Below, one piece after another: positions 20,690-32,238 of a stretch of DNA of 64,000 nt; position 1 is the stretch's first letter; every line of letters starts with the position of its first letter. Location: positions 620,001 through 684,000 of the forward strand of contig MBPM02000033.1 in NCBI GenBank assembly GCA_001695595.3, read 5' to 3'. The stretch comes from Plasmopara viticola (lineage: Eukaryota; Oomycota; Peronosporomycetes; Peronosporales; Peronosporaceae). The translations under genes were made by a program, and so were the position numbers. The notes under the pieces are model-generated. The model was given only the letters and a program-made list of their open reading frames with translations. It had not been told where the DNA came from and made no database searches.

Positions 20690-23600
20690 TTTCTTAGTCT
20701 TACTAATCTAAATTCTACTTTTCGAGGAAAATCTGTACGCTTTGAAGCTGTTTGAGATTGGGTGTCTATATTGATCGAGCAAAGATCGCTTAAATCAAAT
20801 AATATTTTTTCGTTTAATAGTCTACGATAGGTATTGTATGTGATGTTTTCAAGTAGCCTGCTAGGGATACCTTTGATACGGATAGGATAGCCTATAACAT
20901 CGTTACCATCACAAGCAAGGATATCCGAGTAATTCTTCTTACCCAAGAAGATGCACTATATGAATAAATATTACCTTTGGATCCTATCAGCCCAATATCA
21001 ACGTGAAATTGTCCTATTTGCTTACCAATAAGCTCTTTGTTGCTTTTCTTTTAAGGGATTCTGCAAGGCATGGAACTGCATCGTAATCAAAATGCATGGG
21101 GTTGGTGTCTTGGTACCAAATTTTAGCATCAATGTTTTCTGCTATATACATAACTCGATATATAATGTGCTTACTAGAAACGAGTACTTGGACGCCAACA
21201 TGAACAGAACTAATATGATATGTTAGTGCTTTATGCTCTTCAAATAATGCTGAAATATCATTAATTGGTTTTCGTGAAATCATTATATGGATACTCTTAG
21301 CAGGATTGCTTACCAATGATCATTGTTTTCTTAACCAAGACAATTGGAAAATTTTGACTCCCGTTTTTATAAAAACTGAGCAATGAAAAGTGACGTTTCT
21401 TTCCAGCAGATTCTTTTGAATACGAACGATGTAATAAACAGTATCAGCATAGAATTCATTCATAAGTAGTTTTGATTTGCCCAAGACATATCCAGATAAA
21501 TAACCATAGCTGATGGATAAAGACTAACAGCATCAAAATCTGCAAGTTTATGCTTTATGTGGTGTTTCTCATTGTCCCTAGTCATAACATGATCGTCAAT
21601 CGTAGCTTCACGCATAAATACAAGTTAAACAGAATTCATTTCGTAGCAGTCATCAAAACATCCGGTATTATGTCGATATGCAAGTGAAAGAGATGAGACA
21701 CTTAAGAAACGATATACATCTAGCCCGTATTCGCTATTTACAAGCTTTTGGAAGGCTTCGAAACATACTTTAAAACATTCATCACGATAATCGTAAAACG
21801 TTGCGTACATCTCACAATCAAACGTATTATTCTTGATAGCACCAGCTTTTTCTGCATTAGCAAGTAGAGTATTTTTATCACCATATGAGTCTAGATATTT
21901 AAGTGGCCATTTAGATTGGAAGCCGTATTCGCTAATCAAATTGTATGGAAAACACTCTTTTTCAAGCGATAAAGAATCAGTTTCACCTTTAAACATACTT
22001 GGTAGTTTGTTAAGGCTACCTGCAAGGATGCTCATAGTGTCTTTGATAATAATCTTGCGTCCTCTGGAAAAACCACTTGCTAGTTTTAGTTCACTACCTT
22101 GATCAATAATATTCTATCTTTAGAGCTGTAGGTTAAATACTTTAATACTCGAATTCTGCATTATGTGCCCATATAAGATTGCAGCTGTGAATAGGAAGCT
22201 CTCCAAGAAATTTGATTGCACAATCAAATCCATAAGTGTTTTTCGTTCGACAAAAATTTAGCACAACAAATTCACTAACGGATGTGTTGATATGCAATAC
22301 AATATGATACACAATATGGAATATGTTTATTGTCTATTACAAGCGTTTTAAGGTCAAAGTATACAACGTTGTATTGTGTTTCTTCAACAAATTTTCTGTC
22401 TTCTTCAACGTAATTTCTAAACGGAGCTTGGCCAAGTTCCAACTCGTTACCGTCAATTCTTCCCATCTCTTTAAAGGTAAAATCGACAAGTCACACTCAT
22501 TCAATTATTTAACTTCCTATTACTTAGTATTGAGTAAAAATAATACATATTGCTGAGTATTTGTTTCCAAATGCGTCTCACGACGATGATATAGATAAAT
22601 ATTAACTTCATAGCTATCGAGCAACTTATTCGTTTCGATTTGAAGAAAGCACGACCATTTTTAGCAATAGAATCGTATCTTTGATGTTCCTTCTTTAGTT
22701 TTAGATTGTCAAGAGCCGCTCTAGTAAGTTCAGTAGGATTAATAGCAAACAAATGATCACCAACTGAACCAAATTAAATAACATTATTGTATTTAACTCC
22801 GTACAGTGATATGTTGTTATCCGCTTTACCTGTTTCTTTGTTTATATAGTATTGATCTACAAATATGTAAAGATTGAAAGCTGCAGCTGTCTTTTTTTAA
22901 CCTTCAACGGTAGCACCTGACGTAAACATTGTTTGTGATATCTGCTTCACGAAATTAACATCAACTCCTGCTTTTTTAGATAGAGCAAAAGCAAGGCATC
23001 TATCTGACTTCATTTGATTCACATAAACTATCTTTGGGAGATACTTGGAACTCTTCCAAATTATAATTTGCTTTTGTCTAGAAACGGAAGATTTTTTTTC
23101 GCTCAGTGGGAGAACGACTCGGATTGTATGACCATTCAATTTCGACTGTAGACGTTGGTAGAATATTTGAATCAATATCTGCGCCGGAAGAATACTATTT
23201 TACTTCGTTATTATATAAATTATTAACATTGAATATACGATCTTGAACGTGAAGTGTCTTCACAAGTGAACTATTATTTGAGTCTTTGAAATTAATTAAA
23301 AGCTTTTTTCAGCTGGAGCGACAATGTCGTTTCACATACAATTTAATCTATCCAAGCGCATCCGAGCTTCATTTATTTTTTTAGTGACAGCTTTTAAAGC
23401 AGCTTCGTCATTGTGGCTTTTAGACTTACGAGGCGCTTTTATCATTGTTTTGGCTTTGGATCGCTTAAATAAATAAGCAGAATTTTCAAGATCAAGTCAT
23501 AATCCCTGGCAGATTTATAGGTATTGCTTCTCTTCTTCTGAGCACTCTTAGTATTTTTGATGCCATCTTTGAACGAGTTTATATACTAGGAAAAAGATAA

Positions 23601-23870
23601 TTTAAAATTAAATGGTCTAGTTACATTTTGATAGACGTTGTTCCAAACGAAAAAAATATTGGGTTGTGATATCGTTTTCTAGTTTTCTACTTGGTCTTAA
23701 GTTTCTAGTTCTTCCAATTTCTTCATTCTTTTAGCCTTATCTCTTTCCTTTCTCTAGATAACTACGACCATAATTTTAAATTCGCTGTTTCTGAAGGATC
23801 GCGTCACAATTTTTTTCGGTAGTATCACTATTTCGCCGCAAGGATCGTTTCTTTGCTGCGTTCATAAAAT
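20690..23870 (-). pseudogene. Protein-primed DNA polymerase B (pPolB) of the Polinton
   Basis: About 1,060 codons on the minus strand, the size of Polinton pPolB. In order: a basic N-terminal part (TMIKAPRKSKSHNDEAALKA near 23.4 kb), then SDRCLAFALSKKAG (22897-23175). The exonuclease I start VVYFDLKTLVIDN lies near 22.35 kb. The Exo II/III region has LAGSLNKLPSMF and ECFPYN (21625-22035). The palm motif C region reads WYQDTNPMHFDYDAV (21014-21316), and the C-terminal part contains RIKGIPSRLLENI (20656-20946). In motif C the expected DTDS reads DTNP, so the second catalytic Asp and following Ser are altered. Many stops and frameshifts separate these blocks. The protein would replicate the element from protein-primed ends. 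Confidence 0.88.
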
Positions 23871-23945
23871 TCTTTAGTATATAAAACCATTTTGACTCTC
23901 TATCAACTTTAAATATTTATATAAAGATAGTTCAGTATCATCGAG

Positions 23946-24234
23946 CAAAATAATTAATTTAAATTAACTCCGATCTAAAACTTACTAAGGTACCCTTGCT
24001 GCTTCTGAAAAATAGTGATGACTCTCTCGAAGCTGTCGATAGGTTCTATGAATGCTTCTGAGAGATAGATGTGCGTTCATTGACCTCGGTTTGGCTGTGA
24101 GAAAGTTATGGACACTTTAATATCACAAAGTCAATTTAAAATTTTGGTTGCCTGGGGGAACATAGATGAAGCAGATGAAAAATGATAGGATTTGGATAGG
24201 TTTGGGTGCAAATACCGCTTTCCGGCTCTCTACT
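23946..24234 (-). repeat. Right inverted terminal repeat of the Polinton
   Basis: Reverse complement partner of 7917-8198, ending CCGCTTTCCGGCTCTCTACT at the outer boundary. Differences from the left copy are scattered substitutions and small indels. Confidence 0.92.
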
Positions 24235-24240
24235 CTTAGC
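24235..24240. repeat. Right target-site duplication of the Polinton
   Basis: CTTAGC abuts the right terminal repeat; the left partner is CTTACC. The single difference fits mutation after an old insertion. A run of ten C residues follows. Confidence 0.75.
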
Positions 24241-27200
24241 CCCCCCCCGCCTATGCAAAACCCGTGAAATCTCGGAGCTAAGTTAAGGTATTGGATCCAG
24301 AACTTGACTGAAATGTACTCAAACCTTATGGGGATTACTTACCGGTATCCAGGTGCAAGTCACCTTTGTCTGTAGGCTCTTGCAAACCGAGCATTACTTT
24401 TTGACGCTTGAGCCCGTGCACTACAACCGAAGAATTGCGATATATCAATGGCTTTTTTCGATAAAAGATCCTTCTTTATCAAGTGAGCTCAAGTAGCGCA
24501 CGAAGAGTTGACCGCACTGGTTAGCGTCGTAGCTTGCATTTTCTAGATTTTTTTCGTCCAACACACTGTCTCAAAAGCGAGTGTATTTTTCACAAAATGA
24601 CAACTTTCGTCGATTTACGGCTGTGCTTGGATTTCAAAGCCTTATTGACTTACAATGGTGACTTGATCACTACATCTACCCGCGGATAATACCAAGTGGT
24701 GTCAGCTTTATTTTCGCCCGTTTCTTTGTAGCTTACAAAATATTTTCACACTTGTCCATCACACACACTAAGCTAAATAATAAGATGTGCTTTGCTATGA
24801 AATTAAATGTATTATTGGGCAGTTGTCCGATAGCGTGATCATAATTACTGAGGGCTCTATCTCAGTTAATTCGCTAAAATTCTTTAGAATTACTCTTGAG
24901 TATTCTTTGCAGTTTTTACCCACTCGGATCCTCGGTTGCAACAACTAAAAAACTCAGATGTCGTTTGTATTATTATAAAAATTTTCCAGGGGATTAAATA
25001 CAGTCTTTTTTTGGTCGAGGATGTCGTGAATCAGCCATATTGGATTCGTAGATTGCAGCTGACCTTGGTATTTCGAATAATTTTTCCTATTTACTATATC
25101 ATTTAAATTGTAGGAGGTAGAGCCTGAGCTGCAGTGTCCGGTACTCTTCATTCATAGATAGCTTGTCCACCCATGATTGTGTCGCCTCAGCGCTCATGCT
25201 GCGCTGTACTCAATTTACTGCTACCATCTGTCCATATTAGCGAGCAAAATCTTAAAATTTAAAAAGAAATGCAAATGTTGATTGCAAAGAAACGTACCTG
25301 AAAGGCCATTCAAATTCAAAGCGTGGTTATATATAGCTTTGCACTGCTGTAATGGCTGGATCAGGTGCCAACTATCCCATCGTACCTAAAAAGCACACGA
25401 GACGTTTCTATTTTCATGTTGTAATTAGCCTCCCATGAGCGAAAGACATAGTCAAAATGTGACATCTAATTCTCAATCGGTATCTGATTCAGTAGAATGG
25501 GTCGGCTTGTGAGCCAAAAATTTGACCATTTAGCCGGGCTCACGATCATCGCATTCAAGGCAACCCACCTATATAAATAGGAGCCACTTTTAATCGGTGA
25601 AAGCCTTTCAATTTGATTGGCGTAAACTTTAGCTAATTGAAACATCATGTGTTTTCAGAAGTACATAATACTGTATGTCTTTCCCGACGTCCTCGCTACA
25701 TAAGATTGCATTCTTCGCTTCTTTGGTTGAGGCAAGCACACAAATGCTTGGGTGAGTCGTTAAAAAGTAAATTTCCGTGTCTTTCGTGGGTTCTGAAGGA
25801 TCTCTAGCAAAACCTGAACCTTGAGAACGAGAAATACATTAGTTAGAGGTGGGGTACTCGTAGTCATCACGGTAGGTGTATACTCGATACACAGGTAGTG
25901 TAGCCTTTGAAAGCTTCTAAACCTTTTAAAAAGGACCATGGGCTATTTTCTGTACACAAAATGACAAGAGTATAAAAACGAATTTTGATTCTGTGAAATT
26001 CAGCACGCCGTCCGCCGACCAAAATATCTACTTCGGAGCTCTAAATGATGGCAACCAAAATTAGTCAATTCAATGTCGACAGACAAATGGAACGGCTCTA
26101 GACGTTTGAAAGTAAGAACAGAGTTGGCTGTGAGTTTTGTGGACATTGCAAACACAGGAAGAACTTTTTTGATCAAACTGATGGAGGTATTTCGCTGATG
26201 TTCCGCTCAAATTCACAGTGGCAAGGTTAGATTGCTAATACTTCCCTTCGTGACATAATTGCAATATTTGAAATGAGATACAATGCACGTTGGATAATGG
26301 AAGCGTGTTCCAAGATACGATCTTTGTGAAGAATTTGCATAATCGTTAGCGTTGGTCACTGGTTAAGAAATTATCACAGCTCACATTCGCACAGAACCGA
26401 TGGCAATTGCAGTCATCTCGTTATTTGTCAAGATGTTGCAGGAACTCTTGTTTTTTATACCTGTGGCTAGCTTTAGCAGTGAAACAGCTTTTATTAAGCG
26501 TTTATATATGTTAGGTTAAAAGTATTTTGACCTCGGAGATTCAAGATCAAGAGGATAAGTTTGCACTAATGGTCGGGAGCAACAGTATAATATCGGAATT
26601 TTAATGCTACGTAATATTCAGTAAGAGTCTAGCCATCCTGATTGAATAGCCACATCAGCACAGATTCTACTTAAGATCAATAAACTTTTAGAATGGATCT
26701 TTAAGCAGCCTTCGCTGTCTTTATGATGTTGTGAATGCAAATTGATGCGGGCCAGGCTATAATGCCCGGCAAAGAAACGTTCCACTTGAGCATTTTGCAC
26801 TTCTATCGACGACCACATCCCTCTCCCGTACTTTTTTATTTTCAGTTTGAAAGCCAAACACCTAGACTTAAAATAGTCTAGAGCTGCTATCGTCGCTTCA
26901 GATCAAAAGAGGTTTGGACACTTGAGCTGGAGTACCAACCTCATGGCATGACATCTAATCGCAGCTAGACACCCCTTCTTTCGACCACGCTAGCAAAACA
27001 ATCTAGCACCTGGCCACACTTCCATTGAAGGGTCGGGTTAAACGACAATTGTACTCGTTTCCTTTATAAAAAATGACTAGATGTATGATACAATTGATTA
27101 ATACTACAGGTTCGACTCAAATCAAGAGCACCGGGGGCAGTGTAAGCTAACTCACAACAAAAACGATGCGACAAGATTCTGATTATTATCAAATAAGAAA

Positions 27201-29319
27201 AAGTTTTATATGTTAATCCTTTAGCTTCATCGGTTATCAGCCTCGTCGAGTCTTAAATACTGAAATATGTCTTTGCAAAATAGATGAATCGATTATCTCA
27301 CCGGAAATCGCGAATCGTGTGGTGTGTAAATGGGACCGAAGTTTAGACCAAGAATGTGAGTTCATCTTCAAGGCTAACATTGATGTAGGCACTCCGTTTT
27401 TTTCTATGGCCACTGGATGCCATGGCGACTATCAACGCTTTCGAAAACCACATTTACAAAAATTGCTCGGCTACCGTAATTCACAGAAACGACAGACAAA
27501 GGATCACACATCAATGGGCATCGCTATTGCTTCTGCTCCCAGCTAAACAAGAAAACATTGGTATATCTCTACTGCAAGAATAAACGAAAGATGATTAGCA
27601 TTCCGATCTTGATCGACAAATTCGATGCTCCGTAAAATTACGTGTAAAACGAACTCCACGAAACGAACGACTGGTCAATGCCTTAGTCTTATGCACGCAG
27701 CTGTGACTAACTCACATAATACGCAGTTTATCTTCCTTTATACCACCTATTATTCGGTACATACACTATTTGTCTCTGTGACTTAGGCATGAAATATATT
27801 CTTTTTTATCCTATCGGTGTTCATGCTGATAGAACAAGCAAAACAAATCTCATTTTTGTTACTTTATTCAAAAGAAGAATCGCATTTTATCTCTAAAGAT
27901 CGGGTTTATGTAACGGCCTGTTACACTACAGCCTTGAGAGGAGGCTGTACAAATGTTTTTTTGCTGCTTAGTAGTAAGATCGCATTGCAGTTTAACGCTT
28001 GGTGCACGAAGCTTGTATGCTAAGGGTAGGCACATTTCTCGACGACTTGACGACAATACTGCGGAGAAGGACTAGCCATTATACGAAAGGATTTCAAACA
28101 AACTCTCCCTTCTAAAGCTGACTTTTTAGTACAGCGATTAATCATTCAGCTGAGTCTATACCGTGTGTATGCACTATTTTAGCTCTGTAATGTAGTTTGG
28201 GAATATATCAAGTTCGATTTTTCGAAGTATGGGTATCTTTAAATGGAAAACCAGCTCTTAACATTTTTTTGCAACGAAGTTATGCCCCGATTTGCCAGCC
28301 TTATCGTTGTTCATACAGCTAGCCAAGAGCTTAATCTTAAAATCTTTTCAAGATTTCTTTGCTCTTCTTGCAGAATTGGACTATTTATATGTTATGATAT
28401 TAGCAAAACAGCGAATTCTGCTGCACTCACTACTGTCATTCCAGGTGAGATGATGAAATCGCAGTCATCAAAGATCGTTTTCGCTTCGCTCTACAGAATA
28501 TTCGGCACTGCAGTAGTTTAAAGTGCTGGATATGCTGTCTTTGTAATAAATCTACTTTGATTGCGTCACCAGCTACTCCATCTTTTATCTTTTTGAAGCT
28601 TGGTGACATCAGCGTCAGTAATTGCTAGCCGGCCAAGCATAATGGCAGTGGTAATGGAAGGCAGTGGGTTTCCTTCAATCTATATATAATGGAAGCTTTT
28701 CAAATCTGTATTCTTTTTTAAGTTGATGCATATTGCTGCTACGGCATGAAAAAAGTGAGTGAAAGCAAATAAAGTCAGAGGGTTTTTAGCGATTTAGCTT
28801 CAATTTTTTGGTTTCAAAATGCAGAGCCCATCAGAGGATTTATCACATCAAATATCATTCTACCCCTCGCTATCGTTAAGGCTATTAATCAGTTCCTAAT
28901 CATCTCGTTAAAATACAGCAGCGTTGGTTGCAATCATGTTTTTAGTTTCAGTAAACTTCTTGACATGACTTGATTCAATACCTTGATATCGCCATAATGG
29001 CGGGTTGTCTGTTAAAAATCGGAATTAAGATCGCCCTTCAAGGCTAGGGGCGTGCCAGAAGTAATTTCTGGGCCATTGGGTTGACCAGTCTTCAATAATT
29101 TTCGCCTTCATTGACTTAAGTGATGGACCCGGATTATAAACCGGCTTAAGTGAATAAGCATAAACCTTTGGATGTACTATCAATCTGGCAGCAATGACGA
29201 GCGCATATGCAAACCATTTTGGTTTCGCCCTTCAATGGTCATGTGGAACAAAGATGTGAAGTTGTCTTATAAATGGCAGTAATTGCTTTTGCAAGACGAA
29301 TTTAGCATAAAATGATAAC
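24241..29319. other. Gene-poor stretch
   Basis: About 5 kb without a gene I can support. Open frames are short and lack recognisable motifs. A plus-strand stretch at about 26440-26510 faintly recalls the dimerisation end of hAT transposases but is too short and broken to call. Confidence 0.55.
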
Positions 29320-29332
29320 AGTCTTTTATTAC

Positions 29333-29658
29333 CTTCGGAAAAGGTTGGGGTGACGCCCTCTTTCCAAGCGCGGGGGCTAAATACTCGCGCGCTTCGGGCA
29401 GGTGCTCTCGGGTATCTGCAGGTCTCTAACGAGTCTCACCCTCGACGCGACGGTCTCCAGTACCAGGGCGCCACCTGAGCTCTTACCAAGTCAGAGCTAA
29501 ACAAAATAATGGAAGACCCTCACGACCTCGGTGCTGGTTGCACTGCCCGCCGAACGAGACCCGACGTATGCAGACACCACTTTAAGCCGTGGACTAGCCA
29601 GACTGAGCCTAGCACGTGCATAACTTGGCAACGCGATAATGTAATACGATACAATACA
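29333..29658 (+). mobile_element. Short non-autonomous LINE derivative, copy 2
   Basis: A 326-bp copy read on the plus strand: GGAAAAGGTTGGGGTGACGCC head, internal TGGGCTCTTACCAAGTCAG junction, and a tail of degenerate ACAAT units. The flanks carry an imperfect duplication (AGTCTTTTATTAC at 29320-29332, AGTCTTCCATTAC at 29659-29671; 11 of 13 match), so this is probably one of the older insertions. Confidence 0.8.
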
Positions 29659-29671
29659 AGTCTTCCATTAC

Positions 29672-31332
29672 GGTATTTTACTTGTTAATTATTTCCTTTT
29701 GATAGATAGTAAGTCCCAACTTTTCGTCATTTTATCGCGCACATGCCTCAAGACAGTGAGCTTCTTCGACACAAAGCCTTTGAAGATTTTTACGCTTTGT
29801 GTGAAGGCCGATCTCAACAAACCGTTAGGCTTTTATTACTTCGTTCATTTAAGAGCCACAATGTGGTAGTATAACTGAAACGCAAGCGTTCAATACTTAT
29901 TTGGCTTGGATATTTTAAGAAATAAGCGGTACTGTTTGATGCAAACTTCTCATTTGAAAAGAACCTGCTTAATCGCATTGGCATATCCGCGGTTACACCG
30001 CACGACACGCCTTCGACGAATCAGTTTGTCGCAGGATTTGTGGATGGTCCGCTATAGGTGCATGCCGAGCACTTTAAAACACGGTAGCTCAAAGATCAGT
30101 ACTAGGTTAAAAATTGACTATGAAAGTTCTGCTAAACGGATTGGGATCAGTCCAGCTGTTTTGACTCCGTCAACCATATCAAACACGGCCGCAAAGTGTA
30201 TCATTTTGCTTAACCGGTCAAGAAAGACCACAATATTCTTGTTGTATGTCGAGTGCTTTGGCAGGTAAAGCATGCAACCGATACTAAATGACATCGGTAG
30301 CGTAGCGACTCAGGCAAAATTCAGTGGTGCGGCCGCATTTTGACAATAACTTAGTGTGTTTGCACAATTTATCGTGCGTAATATGTAACCATCCACTTTT
30401 GCAATTAGGTCACGAATAGTTGATGCTTGTCAAGCCATACGCCTTCTCTCACCCGGGGTGAACGCTGAGCGGTGTATCGTAGGCCAAATAGAGAGATGAA
30501 AGCAATTGGATCCCAAACGCTACTATTAGGTTGTCTCTAGCGCGGAGTAGTGGTGCCTATTCGACCCATTTTGAGACCGAGTTCATCACGCCGGAGCTTT
30601 TGCGGTCATCAATTCGCCCAGTCTAACTGTTAGACACCCTTTTGGGTTTGGATTCAAAGGGCAGCAACACTTTTGGGTGTGAAATCTCGTCCACTTTATT
30701 GAAGTATCTGCGTATGCCTGAATTTAAATTCTAGGGTAATCGAACCAGGCACCTGCCTCAGGTCGAGCGACCAACACAGGGAGGTCATAAGCTTTATAAA
30801 GGAAGCCTCAGAGAGGATATAGTGTGTTGATTTTCTTCCATTGGAACCACTATACGTAAAGAGTCACTTCAACCGATGCTGATTATCAAACGTACCGGCT
30901 TCAAATTAGGACTGGAGTAGCTTCTCACTCAACCGCGCCAAATTTTTTTGTTCAAAATTTTTTCTCATTGCTCTATAGAGCTTTACCGAGGCTACGCACG
31001 TGTTATATCGCGCATGCGATAGCGTATTTTTGGCAGACCATCCCAGACTTTTTTAAGCTTTTTCAAGATTTATCTTCGGCGACGGCGTGAAAACAAATAC
31101 AATAAATGCTAGACATGGGTAAAAACATTTGATGGACGTAGCTAGAAGTAAATATACTATGATAGAAAGATAGCTATCTTCAAAGAGCGAGCAAATTTCT
31201 GGCAATGAGTACATGTACTGTAAGGACGAAAAGTGCAACGCTTGTGACTTTGTATATTCTAAAATGGTGCCCCAATGCCATTGTCATCATCAGATCTTCC
31301 GCGTGAAATGCAATTGAGATCTGTATGTACGT
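29672..31332. other. Gene-poor stretch with a coding-like trace
   Basis: A plus-strand trace at about 29743-30120 reads MPQDSELLRHKAFEDFYALC and, in a shifted frame, VLFDANFSFEKNLLNRIG and NQFVAGFVDGPL, ending in stops. This looks like the remains of a protein gene, but I do not recognise it. Nothing else in the stretch is supportable; the mildly tRNA-like TGGTTCGATTACCC at about 30730 lacks a cloverleaf. Confidence 0.3.
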
Positions 31333-31346
31333 ATGTCTGTCTTAAT

Positions 31347-31666
31347 GTAATGTATTACGTTATCGCGTTGCCAAGTTATGCACGTGCTAGGCTCAGTCTG
31401 GCTAGTCCACGGCATAGAGTGGTGTCCGCATACGTCGGGTCTCGTTCGGCGGGCAGTGCAGCCAGCATCGAGGTCGTGAGGGTCTTCCATTATTTTGTTT
31501 ATCTCTGACTTGGTAAGAGCCCAGGTGGCGCCCTGGTGCTGGAGACCGTCGCGTCGAGGGTGAGACTCGTTAGAGACCTGCAGATGCCCGAGAGCACCTG
31601 CCCGAAGCGCGCGAGCATTTAGCCCCCGCGCTTGGAAGGAGGGCGTCACCCCAACCTTTTCCGTAA
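31347..31666 (-). mobile_element. Short non-autonomous LINE derivative, copy 3
   Basis: A 320-bp copy on the minus strand with the same internal junctions as copies 1, 2, 4 and 6. The exact 14-bp duplication ATGTCTGTCTTAAT flanks it at 31333-31346 and 31667-31680. It lies about 570 bp before the start codon of the LRAT-domain gene. Confidence 0.92.
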
Positions 31667-31828
31667 ATGTCTGTCTTAATATCTTAAAATTGTCGAACTG
31701 TGCTAACTTTTCACGGTATTGAAAGATTTTGGACTATAATAATGCAAACATTTGTTTTTCTGGCATTTAACTATCGATATAGCCGTTAAAATAGAATGCA
31801 AGTTTTACCGCACAGCGTACATATTATA

Positions 31829-31980
31829 TGCACGAGCATGAACATATCATGTGCACGTTCACGACACGTACATGCAACGTGCACGAGCATATACATATCA
31901 TGTGCACGTTTACGACACATACATGCAATGTGCCTGCGCATGTATCGTGTCCACGTTCACAACCTGTACACATTCACAAA
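31829..31980. repeat. 51-bp minisatellite, about three units
   Basis: Two full units (31829-31879, 31880-31930) and a more diverged third (31931 to about 31980) share GCACGAGCAT...CATGTGCACGTT...ACATGCA. Each unit contains self-complementary GTGCAC and ACATGCA-type cores. The array lies some 260 bp before the LRAT gene. Confidence 0.8.
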
Positions 31981-32238
31981 TGCGCAAGATTTTACATGGC
32001 TTACTAGTCTTTTATCGTACATGTTTTTACCCCGTCGTGCCACAACAGTCCGGATCGAGTATAAGTACGATTTTGGAGTCATGGCAGAGAGGATTCACCA
32101 CGGTTTAAAACAATCAATCGCACGACAAACAAGCAAAAAGAGAGTTCTCTACTCACGCGCGCGCCCTCCACGACATTCACCATTCCATTACTAGGGTTGA
32201 ACGTGCAAACTCTATTCGCCTTCCCTCGGTCACTCAAG

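Larger units (their letters stand above)
7917..24234. mobile_element. Polinton/Maverick element, complete ends, decayed genes
   Basis: A 16,318-bp element bounded by inverted terminal repeats starting AGTAGAGAGCC and flanked by a 6-bp target duplication with one mismatch. Size, repeats, duplication length and gene content all match the Polinton/Maverick class. The order from left is: an exonuclease-X-like fragment (+), CRN pseudogene (-), adenain-like protease (-), major capsid (+), acidic protein (+), S74 fibre (-), packaging ATPase (+), penton (-), small protein (+), unknown 175-residue protein (-), minor virion protein (+), zinc-binding protein (-), integrase (-) and protein-primed DNA polymerase B (-). 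Most frames carry several stops and frameshifts, and the two terminal repeats have diverged from each other, so the insertion is old and no longer autonomous. Such elements replicate through the polymerase and integrate through the integrase; the capsid genes imply descent from a virion-forming ancestor. Confidence 0.93.

Noticed and set aside
7911..24240. Interpretation as a free polinton-like virus or an assembly contaminant
   Set aside because: Diverged terminal repeats, target duplication and pervasive gene decay indicate an old chromosomal insertion.
26440..26520. Possible hAT transposase dimerisation remnant
   Set aside because: Only a few residues resemble the family, in a broken frame, with no terminal repeats.
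30710..30790. tRNA-like TGGTTCGATTACCC box
   Set aside because: No D-arm or acceptor stem pairing at the proper spacing.
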